A DNA stretch of 64,000 bases from Vibrio methylphosphonaticus (GTDB lineage: Bacteria > Pseudomonadota > Gammaproteobacteria > Enterobacterales > Vibrionaceae): the NCBI RefSeq assembly GCF_023634655.1, contig NZ_JAMKMS010000010.1, forward strand, positions 62,001-126,000, given 5' to 3'. Position numbers and translations under genes: made by a program. Every line of letters begins with the position of its first letter. The first letter of the stretch is position 1. Below the pieces are notes generated by a model, which was not told the origin of the DNA, searched no databases, and was given only the letters and a program-made list of their open reading frames with translations. Positions 45,210 through 53,378 of this stretch are shown here, in pieces.

Positions 45210-45563
45210 TTAATGGGTACTGCTGAACTGGTAGTGTTTTAGGCGGCGGACATCGCCGAGTTTCTTATCAAAGCCCACCACGATTTCTTTTAGGCACTGC
45301 ATTCCGGTGCGGATTTTTTGCAGCTCTAAATCATTGAAGGATTCAAAGCGTCGTTGGTAATCTTTGGCGGGTAAGCCGCCAGCAATCAGCACTAAGCCAC
45401 GAGTTTTATCCGGCATATTGTTGAACACCTTTTTCAACTTACGACGCGTCGCTTCACCGTTAAAAAGGGACTTACAAGCCGCAATACTTTCCATTGCATT
45501 GGGGGCTGTGGGCTGCGCTATTTGCTGTTGTTCAATTTGTTCTCTCGCTAACTGGGTCATCAT
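45210..45563 (-). CDS. Hypothetical early phage protein
   Basis: A 117-residue protein: Gln-rich N-terminus (LAREQIEQQQIAQP), then NMPDKTRGLVLIAGGLPAKDYQRRFESFNDLEL. Ribosome site AAGGAGC. Possibly nucleic-acid related because of its basic character; unknown. Confidence 0.7.
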   Translation of the reverse strand: MMTQLAREQIEQQQIAQPTAPNAMESIAACKSLFNGEATRRKLKKVFNNMPDKTRGLVLIAGGLPAKDYQRRFESFNDLELQKIRTGMQCLKEIVVGFDKKLGDVRRLKHYQFSSTH

Positions 45564-45569
45564 GGCTCC

Positions 45570-46109
45570 TTAGGTTAAACCTGGGATTGCTGCACCGTTG
45601 GCAATAAAGTCCACGCCCATGCTTAACATTGGGGAAACGCCAGAAGTGCGGTTTTCGATATCGTTGATAAGAAGCACAAGGTTGCCGATGCCAGCTTGTG
45701 CTTTTTTAATGAGTGACTGTTTATGAGTGCGTGATAAGCGTGGGCCGTTGCCGTGCTGCAACGCCCAAGTAGACAGTTCGCCAGCGTTGGTACTGTGCGT
45801 GAGCACTCTTTCTACAATGCTTTGCGCTTGTTCGGCGCTTTCAATGGGGGCGGTGACAACGTCTAGCCCAAGCAAAAGACTATTGATAAGGGTGTAGTTG
45901 CCGCTCACTTTAGAAATGGCGATCAGTTCTACGGGTTTTAGAACATGAGGCTGATCAGGATTCAGCTTATTACGCAGCATACCGGGCTGCATTTTTAGCT
46001 TTCTAGCTATCGCTTCCATGTTCTCTTGTCTCGCGAATGAGAAACAAGCCTCGTCAAATGACTTTTGTTTGGACTCACAGAATCCGCACATTGAGTTGTT
46101 TACGTCCAT
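45570..46109 (-). CDS. Phage regulatory CII-family protein
   Basis: A 179-residue member of the P2-type CII/CP76 regulatory family. N-terminal FDEACFSFARQENMEAIARKLKMQPGMLRNKLNPDQPHVLKPVELIAIS is a HTH region; GNYTLINSLLLGL follows. It lies downstream of cox in the leftward early operon, the usual place for genes steering lysis or lysogeny. Confidence 0.85.
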   Translation of the reverse strand: MDVNNSMCGFCESKQKSFDEACFSFARQENMEAIARKLKMQPGMLRNKLNPDQPHVLKPVELIAISKVSGNYTLINSLLLGLDVVTAPIESAEQAQSIVERVLTHSTNAGELSTWALQHGNGPRLSRTHKQSLIKKAQAGIGNLVLLINDIENRTSGVSPMLSMGVDFIANGAAIPGLT

Positions 46110-46118
46110 AGCTAATAC

Positions 46119-46265
46119 TCAAATGAAGAAGAAAGGGACGAAAACGAATAGCCAACCAACGACATTGAGCCAAGTTGGGCATTCGTTTGGATAGCTTTCT
46201 TCCCAAGACTCACTTTGCGATTGGTGCAAAGTGGGTTTGGTTTTAAGGATGGTAAGAAAGCTCAT
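46119..46265 (-). CDS. Small single-TM early phage protein
   Basis: A 48-residue ORF (MSFLTILKTKPTLHQ...PTWLNVVGWLFVFVPFFFI) with one C-terminal TM segment. Its ATG overlaps the stop of the Cox-like gene as ATGA, with a GGAGC ribosome site, which supports expression. Function unknown. Confidence 0.6.
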   Translation of the reverse strand: MSFLTILKTKPTLHQSQSESWEESYPNECPTWLNVVGWLFVFVPFFFI

Positions 46266-46462
46266 ACTTCTTGCTCCGCAGAACGCTCGAATACTTTCAC
46301 TAAGTTGATGAGCACAGAGCCTTTCTCGCCATGTTTAGGAAGAATTGGGATTTCGCCACGGGCTATTGCTCTATCGAGTGACGATGTAGACCAGCCAGTA
46401 CGTCTAATAAACTCTTTTTTCGTGCAAAAAGGTGCGTCTAACGCTATTTGAAGACTTGCCAT
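46262..46462 (-). CDS. Cox-like excisionase/repressor
   Basis: A 66-residue MerR/AlpA-type HTH protein: TKKEFIRRTGWSTSSLDRAIARGEIPILPKHGEKGSVLINL. It is the first gene leftward from the cI operator region, as Cox is in P2 and HP1, where it directs excision and represses the lysogenic promoter. Confidence 0.8.
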   Translation of the reverse strand: MASLQIALDAPFCTKKEFIRRTGWSTSSLDRAIARGEIPILPKHGEKGSVLINLVKVFERSAEQEV

Positions 46463-46656
46463 AAGTGGTATCCTATTCGCTTAAAGACTATTCTTGATGC
46501 TTAATGGTGGTACATGACAGCATCATAGGTAACTTTCACAATCATTATTGATCGCAAATGAATACATTTACAAGAGTCTTTTGACCATATTCATGCGGTT
46601 TTATAGAGATCTGAATCACAGTTCAAATGATTGCAAATGAATACAAAGTGAGACAA
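46463..46656. promoter_or_regulatory. Immunity switch region with repeated operators
   Basis: Divergent promoter region between cox and cI. TGATCGCAAATGAATACA (46549-46566) and TGATTGCAAATGAATACA (46628-46645) differ by one base over 18 bp and are probable CI or Cox operators. Confidence 0.75.
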
Positions 46657-47265
46657 ATGACTAGAATTCCAGCAAAAGTAGAGCCTTTTGAATACCTTAA
46701 GGGTCGAGAGTTTACGGATAAGCTGAGAGAAGTAACGGAATGCCCTCAGTACAACCAACTTGCAGATTATTTTGGTGTCCCACGCTCAACCATTCTTACT
46801 TGGCACCGCCATGATAGGACTCCTTTTGAGCTTATTGTAAGAGAACACCTCCACTCAGGAGCTTCGGTTAAATACCTTGCGCTTGGTGAAGGCAAACCTT
46901 TCCCAAAAGAAACCGACGACGTTGCGAAGGGAAATGGGTTCGTCAAACACGGACTAGTTAACGGTCAGCTTCTTGAGAGCGGACAAGTAGAAATTGGTCA
47001 TGCTACTTTGGCCGATTTTGGGCTTGAAAAGAGTGCGCTCATTGTAGTAGAGCAAGATGGGAGCAATCACTTCATTAGCACTAGCGAAACGCACCCAACA
47101 GCAGGTAGTTACCTCATTGATATCGACGGCTCGCTATCGATCAATCACCTGCAACGCTTACCAGGCAAAAAGCTGGCAATAGCGTTCGGTGAATCAACCG
47201 TCGAAGTTGCAGAAGAAGACATAAAAGTTATAGGCCGAGTGGCTATGGAAATGAAGAAGAAATGA
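46657..47265 (+). CDS. CI-type phage repressor
   Basis: About 202 residues from ATG 46657 (MTRIPAKVEPFEYL); a longer frame to 46627 overlaps an operator copy. The N-terminal HTH (CPQYNQLADYFGVPRSTILTWHRHDRTPFELI) matches the phage CI repressor family, with a C-terminal S24-like fold (about 110-202) for dimerisation. It maintains lysogeny and starts the rightward operon to int. Confidence 0.88.
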   Translation: MTRIPAKVEPFEYLKGREFTDKLREVTECPQYNQLADYFGVPRSTILTWHRHDRTPFELIVREHLHSGASVKYLALGEGKPFPKETDDVAKGNGFVKHGLVNGQLLESGQVEIGHATLADFGLEKSALIVVEQDGSNHFISTSETHPTAGSYLIDIDGSLSINHLQRLPGKKLAIAFGESTVEVAEEDIKVIGRVAMEMKKK

Positions 47266-48035
47266 ATCCAGTCCTCGATAAAGTAACCGACCCAACGTTC
47301 ACCAACTCAGCAAAAGGTTTGATGACGCTATTCTGTATTGGGTTGGCGCATATGGTGTTGGGCGTAGGTTTAGAGGATGTAAAGATAGCAATCCCTTGGT
47401 TTCCTACCATTAATTTTGAAAGCCCTCAGAACCTAATTTATCTCTACTGGGGGCTAGTATGGTACGCCATGTATCGCTATGTTCTTGAGCATGCAACCGT
47501 GTTTAGAAAACACTGGTTCAATGCTTTAGCAAGTAGTTTAGAAATAGGCAAAATAGGCGAGTCTTTTGTTAGACAATCCATATTTATTAGTAAAGATCAC
47601 TATTACGTTAATATTAGAACAATTGAAGATCTAGCAGTACACACCATCGACATAAATACATACCAATACGATGAAACAGAGTACTCCTCAGAGTTAGTTT
47701 ATAGTTTCAGCTTTAGGTTCAATGGCAGCTATCAATTCGAATCTATCAAAAGTTCTGAAGACCTAATACATAGAATTCCCGAAGCGGTTTCGCGTAAGAG
47801 AGCACTGGCAAAAAAATGGGGATTAAAACCCGACTCAGACGAACATCACGTTACCTATCGATCATATAAAATCACTAGTGTTAGATATCGAATGCGGTTG
47901 CTGTGGCTTAAGTCTAGCCACTACCTAAAAGAATTTCTTCGAAATGGCGAAGTGTTTGATCTTTCGCTACCACTGATTTTTAACATGGCTTTGTTTTCGG
48001 TTTGGGTAATTAACGAACTACACATTCTAAAATGA
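47262..48035 (+). CDS. Unknown membrane protein coupled to cI
   Basis: A 257-residue protein with TM segments at about 15-38, 58-75 and 230-252 and a soluble middle part. Its ATG overlaps the cI stop (ATGA), so it should be made in the lysogen. No family recognised. Location between repressor and integrase is a known cargo site in K139-like phages; superinfection exclusion or an auxiliary defence role is possible but unproven. Confidence 0.65.
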   Translation: MNPVLDKVTDPTFTNSAKGLMTLFCIGLAHMVLGVGLEDVKIAIPWFPTINFESPQNLIYLYWGLVWYAMYRYVLEHATVFRKHWFNALASSLEIGKIGESFVRQSIFISKDHYYVNIRTIEDLAVHTIDINTYQYDETEYSSELVYSFSFRFNGSYQFESIKSSEDLIHRIPEAVSRKRALAKKWGLKPDSDEHHVTYRSYKITSVRYRMRLLWLKSSHYLKEFLRNGEVFDLSLPLIFNMALFSVWVINELHILK

Positions 48036-48098
48036 AAAATGGTAAACACTCAAAATAGAGTTGTACCTGAAAATCCTTATTAATGGCTAGGTAAAAAT

Positions 48099-49808
48099 AT
48101 GAGTTCTACGGAAATGGAGCAATCTGATAGTGGTGGACCAGCTGCCCTTAAAGGGTTTTCCTACCAAAACTTTGCTGCAGCGTACTATACGTTATCAATG
48201 CTTCGAGATAAGTCTTTACTCTCTGTCCGCTGTGAAGTTGTTGACGACATAGACCTCGTTTATGATGACCGAATTGAATATGTTCAAGTTAAAACCACAG
48301 ACGATGATACTAAATGGTCCATTAAAGAATTCGCAGTAGCGTCGACTAGAACTGTACCAAAGACAGGACAACAAAAAAAAGATCAAATCGTAAGTAAAGA
48401 AGACTCGATTCTCCACAAATCTATGGCATGTGATAAATCTCAGCTTCCTGGTTACTTTCGAATACTAACTACTCGTGACGTTAAAAAAGAACTTCACCTA
48501 TTGAAAATAGATATAAATACTAGGCCGCAAAAAGAAGGTAAAGAAAAATTACTGGCATCTCTGCGAAGAAAAATAAAACTTAATAAGCCTCGTAATAGTA
48601 CCGAATTCAAAACACCAAAAGGAAATGATGTTGAATACTGGTTAGATCACGCAGAGTGGACCGTAATTCCCAACCAAACTCAGTTGGAACTGGCTTGTAC
48701 TAGTTTGATTTTGCAAGCAGCTCAGGAGCAAGGCATTTTTCTTAGCTCTAATAGTGACGACATACGAATACTTTGTTCGCTTCTAAGCAACCTTACCAAA
48801 AAAAGTGCAACTTCTCGAGTACTGTATTCTGCTGCTGATAAGTCATACCATCGTATTGACTTTATTAAATGGTTCAGCAATGAGATTGAGCACTACGCGA
48901 ACTTAAATAGCAGACATATAAAAGTATACTCCACCAATCAAAATAAACTGACGGCTATTATTAAGTCTTTCTTTACTGATCGGGATTTATACAAAAACCA
49001 TAGCTTTGACGGTGAAAAGATATGTACTGGATTACATGGAGGTTACCATCGCAGAAACTATACCTATGGGCAAATTGCCAAAAATCTATGCCAGTGGTTA
49101 CCTCAGGTACTGTTACTTCCTAATGAGTTAGCAGATCACAAACCTGAAAACCTTGATGAAAAAATAGCTATTTATACCAAGAGAAAAAAACAGAGCTATC
49201 AAAATATTAATGAGTTAATTTCAAAGGCACTGCTTTATTCAATAATCAGAACCAAGTATAAATCTCAACCAATTGCTGCTAATTTATATATCGACGACAA
49301 TATGAAAACATGTTTTGATAACGTTCATATACTTTTAGAAGATCACTCTCCTGATAAGTTACTCATGGGGTTTAGTTATCTTATTGAAGGTAGTATCAAA
49401 GACGCTGTCGACAATATGATCATGCAGTTTGATGAGTTGTTAGGTTCCGAAGCATTTGATACCCAGAAAGAAAAAATATTAGAAACCAAAGAGGATGGAT
49501 ATTTATTAAAGCATGATATTGATGAAATACTTAATGCTAACTCTTCCTTAGACGAAAATATTGATAGATTTCGGTTTGCTTTCTTTTTAGGTTACGAATC
49601 ATGTAACCTTGACTGTAACAATAAACACATGCATAAGGACTACTTATTAACCCTTGAAGAGGAAGTTAAGGATAGATTTAAAAGACTAATTGAGTGCTTA
49701 GTTGAACAAAGTGAATTTTACCAAGATTTACATATCGATGTATATATTTACCCAATTCCATCAATCCCCTCCCTTATTCATGCGGTAACAACACAGGCAA
49801 ATAAATAA
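48099..49808 (+). CDS. DUF4297/Cap4-like nuclease, first gene of a nuclease-helicase pair
   Basis: A 569-residue protein. Residues 11-66 (GGPAALKGFSYQNFAAAYY, then CEVVDDIDLVY and EYVQVKTTDD) show the Cap4/DUF4297-type PD-(D/E)XK nuclease pattern with Glu46, Asp52, Gln63 and Lys65 as likely catalytic residues. The remaining 450 residues are AT-rich-coded and unrecognised; a helical C-terminal part is probable. The stop overlaps the helicase ATG (TAATG). Architecture resembles HamA/AbpA of Hachiman/AbpAB-type systems. Confidence 0.75.
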   Translation: MSSTEMEQSDSGGPAALKGFSYQNFAAAYYTLSMLRDKSLLSVRCEVVDDIDLVYDDRIEYVQVKTTDDDTKWSIKEFAVASTRTVPKTGQQKKDQIVSKEDSILHKSMACDKSQLPGYFRILTTRDVKKELHLLKIDINTRPQKEGKEKLLASLRRKIKLNKPRNSTEFKTPKGNDVEYWLDHAEWTVIPNQTQLELACTSLILQAAQEQGIFLSSNSDDIRILCSLLSNLTKKSATSRVLYSAADKSYHRIDFIKWFSNEIEHYANLNSRHIKVYSTNQNKLTAIIKSFFTDRDLYKNHSFDGEKICTGLHGGYHRRNYTYGQIAKNLCQWLPQVLLLPNELADHKPENLDEKIAIYTKRKKQSYQNINELISKALLYSIIRTKYKSQPIAANLYIDDNMKTCFDNVHILLEDHSPDKLLMGFSYLIEGSIKDAVDNMIMQFDELLGSEAFDTQKEKILETKEDGYLLKHDIDEILNANSSLDENIDRFRFAFFLGYESCNLDCNNKHMHKDYLLTLEEEVKDRFKRLIECLVEQSEFYQDLHIDVYIYPIPSIPSLIHAVTTQANK

Positions 49809-51985
49809 TGCAAGCTAACTTAGAACCTAGAGCATGTATTGAAGATGTAAAATGTGAGAAACTATCACCTTTCTTATATTTAAAAAAAGCAAATCAATAC
49901 TTATCTATCCCTGCGAAACAAGCTAAGGGACGTGAGTATCTTATTCGCGCATTAGACCAATTAGAACTCTTTGAAAGTCAAATATTATTACTGCAAAATC
50001 TCATACGAAAAGCTGGATTATACCCATACTTAAAAAAGTACTTCTCCGATTTATCGTATGACAAACAATTAACATTAGACTTATATCAAAGTAACTTTGA
50101 CAAGCAGTTTATTTTCCACTCGATGCAAGCAAAGATCTTCAACCTATTGAAATCAGGAAATAATTTAGTTCTAAGTGCGCCTACTAGCATGGGTAAAAGT
50201 GCAATTATCGATGCTCTAATCGCGGAAGACCAATTCAGTAAGATCGTTATTGTTGTTCCTACGATAGCGCTGATAGATGAAACCAGAAGACGAATCCAAA
50301 AAAGATTCAGTTCAGAGTATCAAGTAATTCACCACGGCTCACAGATCAAGCGAAAAAACAAGGTTGTTTACATACTAACCCAAGAGCGAGTTAACGAACG
50401 TAAGGATCTAAAAAACATCGACTTATTTATTGTTGATGAGTTCTATAAGCTTGCTTTCAGAAATGATGACTCATCTAGAGTAATCGCATTGAATATTGCC
50501 CTAAGTAAATTGCTATCTGTTTCAAAGCAATTCTACATGATCGGGCCTTATATAGATGCAATCCGAGGAATGGAAGTGATACAGCGAGACTATGTATTTG
50601 TTCCATCCGAATTTAACACCGTAGCTCTTAATATTCATGAGTTTAATATTGCAGCGATGGACTTAGCATCAAAGAACCTCCAACTTGAAGAAATAGTCAA
50701 CAACCACCACGGGCAGACTATTATCTACTGTAAATCCGCTGCTTCTATAGCACAAGTATCTCGATACTTAGGGCGCTTACACCAAATTCAAGAAAAATCT
50801 ATCGGTTATCTAAATTCCAACTCATTAAAAAAATATTATATGTGGTTGGTAAAATATTACGGAAAAGATTGGGGATGTACCAGTGCTATTCGTCATGGTA
50901 TAGGAATCCACCATGGTGCCTTACCTCGTGCAATTCAACAGAAAAACATTGACCTATTTAACTCAAAAAAGATTAAAATTTTGATATGCACCTCTACATT
51001 AATTGAAGGTGTAAACACAGCTGCTGAAAATATAATTATTTACGACAATAGAAATGGAACACCTAGAATAGACAACTTTACGCACAAAAACATTTCAGGT
51101 CGTGCGGGGCGAATGAATCAATATCTTGTTGGTAATGTTTTTTGTTTAGAGGCGCTACCTAAACAAGAATTACAGACTCAAGTTGTGGACCTACCTTTAG
51201 GGCAGCAAGACCATAAATCCCCAATAAACTTGTTAGCAGGAATTCAACCAGAACATCTGTCTGAACAAAGCACCGAAAGTCTTATGAAGTTCGCTAAAAA
51301 CTCTGATGTTCCTCTCGAAATCATTCAAAAACATTCAACTTATAAGGTTGAGTTAATCTTAAAAGCATACGAGTTAATTACACAACTATCCATTTCAGAT
51401 ATGAATCAGATTGCGACCATTAAAGCTCCTAAAAGCGAACATTTGAAGCTCCTATCAACATTCATAAAAACAGTGGAAAGTGGTTCATTAACTCGACTTA
51501 ACCTCCATTTTGAAGATAACCTTGACCTTCAAAATAGGTTGGGGTGGTACATCTATGCCGAAAATCATAGTAGCTATATTAAGAAACAAATTAGCTTCAT
51601 ATATGACTCAAGAGACGACGCTGTATCCCGTTCGGATATGACGGACAAAGAATTAAAAATCACAAGGAATATCTTTAAGCACTCAGTTACACGAGCTCTA
51701 TTACTATTAGAAGATCTTTTAAATTTTGAGTTTACAAGTTTGGGTGTACCAGAAATTGCAGACCTAGGCTACCTAGTACATTTATTTGAGCATAGTCATT
51801 TGCCAACAGCATTCTCCGCTTTAGAAGAAATGGGGATTCCAATTGAAACTTTAGACAAACTTGTAACCGAGAGATTAAGCGAAGCAGATATTGATGTCCT
51901 AGTCCGCTACTTACGTATCTATCACAAGTACTTGAAACAGTTAAACCAGGTAGATCATATGTTTATCAAGAAAGCTACTTACTAG
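49808..51985 (+). CDS. SF2 helicase, second gene of the nuclease-helicase pair
   Basis: A 725-residue Ski2-like SF2 helicase. Motif I APTSMGKS (about 124-131), Ia VVPTIALIDE, II VDEFY (degenerate DEAD/H), IV IIYCKSAASI, V CTSTLIEGVN and VI ISGRAGRMN. N-terminal 100 and C-terminal 200 residues are additional. Length and partner match HamB/AbpB. The stop TAG is directly followed by the integrase ATG. Confidence 0.85.
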   Translation: MQANLEPRACIEDVKCEKLSPFLYLKKANQYLSIPAKQAKGREYLIRALDQLELFESQILLLQNLIRKAGLYPYLKKYFSDLSYDKQLTLDLYQSNFDKQFIFHSMQAKIFNLLKSGNNLVLSAPTSMGKSAIIDALIAEDQFSKIVIVVPTIALIDETRRRIQKRFSSEYQVIHHGSQIKRKNKVVYILTQERVNERKDLKNIDLFIVDEFYKLAFRNDDSSRVIALNIALSKLLSVSKQFYMIGPYIDAIRGMEVIQRDYVFVPSEFNTVALNIHEFNIAAMDLASKNLQLEEIVNNHHGQTIIYCKSAASIAQVSRYLGRLHQIQEKSIGYLNSNSLKKYYMWLVKYYGKDWGCTSAIRHGIGIHHGALPRAIQQKNIDLFNSKKIKILICTSTLIEGVNTAAENIIIYDNRNGTPRIDNFTHKNISGRAGRMNQYLVGNVFCLEALPKQELQTQVVDLPLGQQDHKSPINLLAGIQPEHLSEQSTESLMKFAKNSDVPLEIIQKHSTYKVELILKAYELITQLSISDMNQIATIKAPKSEHLKLLSTFIKTVESGSLTRLNLHFEDNLDLQNRLGWYIYAENHSSYIKKQISFIYDSRDDAVSRSDMTDKELKITRNIFKHSVTRALLLLEDLLNFEFTSLGVPEIADLGYLVHLFEHSHLPTAFSALEEMGIPIETLDKLVTERLSEADIDVLVRYLRIYHKYLKQLNQVDHMFIKKATY

Positions 51986-53029
51986 ATGACCGTCAGAAAC
52001 CTTCAAGACAATAACAAAAAACCATGGCTTTGCGAGTGTTACCCGCAGGGCCGTAAAGGTAAGCGTATTCGCAAGCGCTTCGCTACTAAAGGCGAAGCCC
52101 TTGCTTTCGAAAAGTTCACTATGGCCGAGGTGGATGATAAACCTTGGCTGGGTGATAAAAAGGACTTACGTACACTTCATGACTTGGTTGAGCTCTGGTA
52201 CAAGCTTCACGGCCAGCACTTAAAATCTTCGGTTAAGCTTTACCCTCGCCTCTGCACCATTGTTGAAGAACTGGGGAACCCTTTTGCCATCCAGTTTACG
52301 GCTAAAGACTTTGTTCACTGGCGTTCTAGCAGAAAAGCAAAACACAGTCACACGGGAGCGGATACAGACAAATTGATATCCGCTCCCACTAATAACCTTG
52401 ATTTAAGATGCTTGCGTGCTGTGTTTAATGAACTCATTGCCCTTGGCGAGTGGACGCAACCTAACCCACTGACTGGCGTTAAACAGATCCCTGTGACGGA
52501 ATCTGAAATGGGCTTCTTTTCAGATAAGGATATTACTGCGCTCTTTGATAGGATTGCTAAAAGCAAACGCGCTAAAGAGTTCGAGCTGGTCTGTAAAATT
52601 TGCTTATCTACTGGCGCACGTATTTCAGAAGCCAATAATCTTCGTGTTTCGCAGATCACCAAATTCAAAATCACATTTTTGGATACCAAGAGCAAAAAGA
52701 ACCGTACGGTGCCAATCACAGAAAAGCTCTATAATGAACTGATGGCGTTTGAGCCAACAGGAGAAAAGGATAGGTTGTTTAAAAGCTGCCATCATGGCAT
52801 TGCGTTTATCATTAACCAAACCTTCCCAGACTTGCCGGATGGGCAAAATACCCATGTCTTTCGTCATACCTTCGCAAGCCGATTTATGGAGGCAGGAGGA
52901 AACATTTTGGTGCTGCAAAAAATCCTTGGTCACAGCGACATAAAAATGACCATGCGTTATGCCCATTTCTCGCCTGATCATCTCATTCAGGCGGCAGAGT
53001 TAAACCCCATTTCCAGCTTGGGATTGTAG
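51986..53029 (+). CDS. int: Tyrosine integrase
   Basis: A 347-residue P2/K139-type integrase. N-terminal arm-binding and SAM-like core-binding parts precede the catalytic domain with Arg212, Lys235, His290-x-x-Arg293, His316 and Tyr325. It starts immediately after the helicase stop with no gap, so it is probably translated with that operon. It recombines the 14-bp core at the 3' end of lpp. Confidence 0.95.
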   Translation: MTVRNLQDNNKKPWLCECYPQGRKGKRIRKRFATKGEALAFEKFTMAEVDDKPWLGDKKDLRTLHDLVELWYKLHGQHLKSSVKLYPRLCTIVEELGNPFAIQFTAKDFVHWRSSRKAKHSHTGADTDKLISAPTNNLDLRCLRAVFNELIALGEWTQPNPLTGVKQIPVTESEMGFFSDKDITALFDRIAKSKRAKEFELVCKICLSTGARISEANNLRVSQITKFKITFLDTKSKKNRTVPITEKLYNELMAFEPTGEKDRLFKSCHHGIAFIINQTFPDLPDGQNTHVFRHTFASRFMEAGGNILVLQKILGHSDIKMTMRYAHFSPDHLIQAAELNPISSLGL

Positions 53030-53044
53030 CCATAAATTCAGAGG

Positions 53045-53067
53045 AAAGTGGCGACAAAATGGCGACA
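53045..53067. promoter_or_regulatory. Right-hand integrase arm sites
   Basis: Two direct TGGCGACA copies (53049-53056 and 53060-53067, 11-bp period) between int and attR; the same octamer occurs three times at the left prophage end. Confidence 0.65.
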
Positions 53068-53180
53068 GATTTTCTAAATACTGGTCATTATTGAACAATA
53101 CTGACAAAACAGGGAATCACTAAGGCATTGAAATGGCTACGGAACCCTTGGTTTTACTGGGTTCTTGAAATAGCTACGCA

Positions 53181-53194
53181 TTACACTAAGTAAG
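53181..53194. other. attR core
   Basis: TTACACTAAGTAAG, identical to the 3' end of lpp at 15607-15620. Host DNA resumes at 53195. Confidence 0.85.
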
Positions 53195-53214
53195 CATCAC
53201 TAGATAAATGATAA

Positions 53215-53240
53215 ACACCCGCTAAGGCGGGTGTTTTTTT
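53215..53240 (+). terminator. Orphaned host lpp terminator
   Basis: ACACCCGC (53215-53222), TAAG, GCGGGTGT (53227-53234) then seven U. It lies 21 bp after attR and, before integration, would have been 21 bp after the lpp stop region, so it is the probable native lpp terminator. Confidence 0.8.
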
Positions 53241-53378
53241 GTCTTAAGTTAAATTCTTACCGCTATACCTTTAATCCAGTCCGCTATACGTTAATCTAGC
53301 CTGCTATACGCTTAGTTAAAACCGTGTTAGAACGCGCTTTCCAATCCGTCACGCATTATAAGTTAGCTCAAACACAAA

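Larger units (their letters stand above)
15607..53194. mobile_element. Complete P2/HP1/K139-like prophage integrated in the 3' end of lpp
   Basis: The element is bounded by the 14-bp direct repeat TTACACTAAGTAAG (15607-15620 and 53181-53194). A tyrosine integrase lies next to the right end. It encodes all recognisable modules of a contractile-tailed P2-like phage: integration, immunity, rolling-circle replication, late activator, terminase/portal, capsid, lysis, tail and fibres. No gene of the core set is visibly truncated, so it may be functional. Confidence 0.95.
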
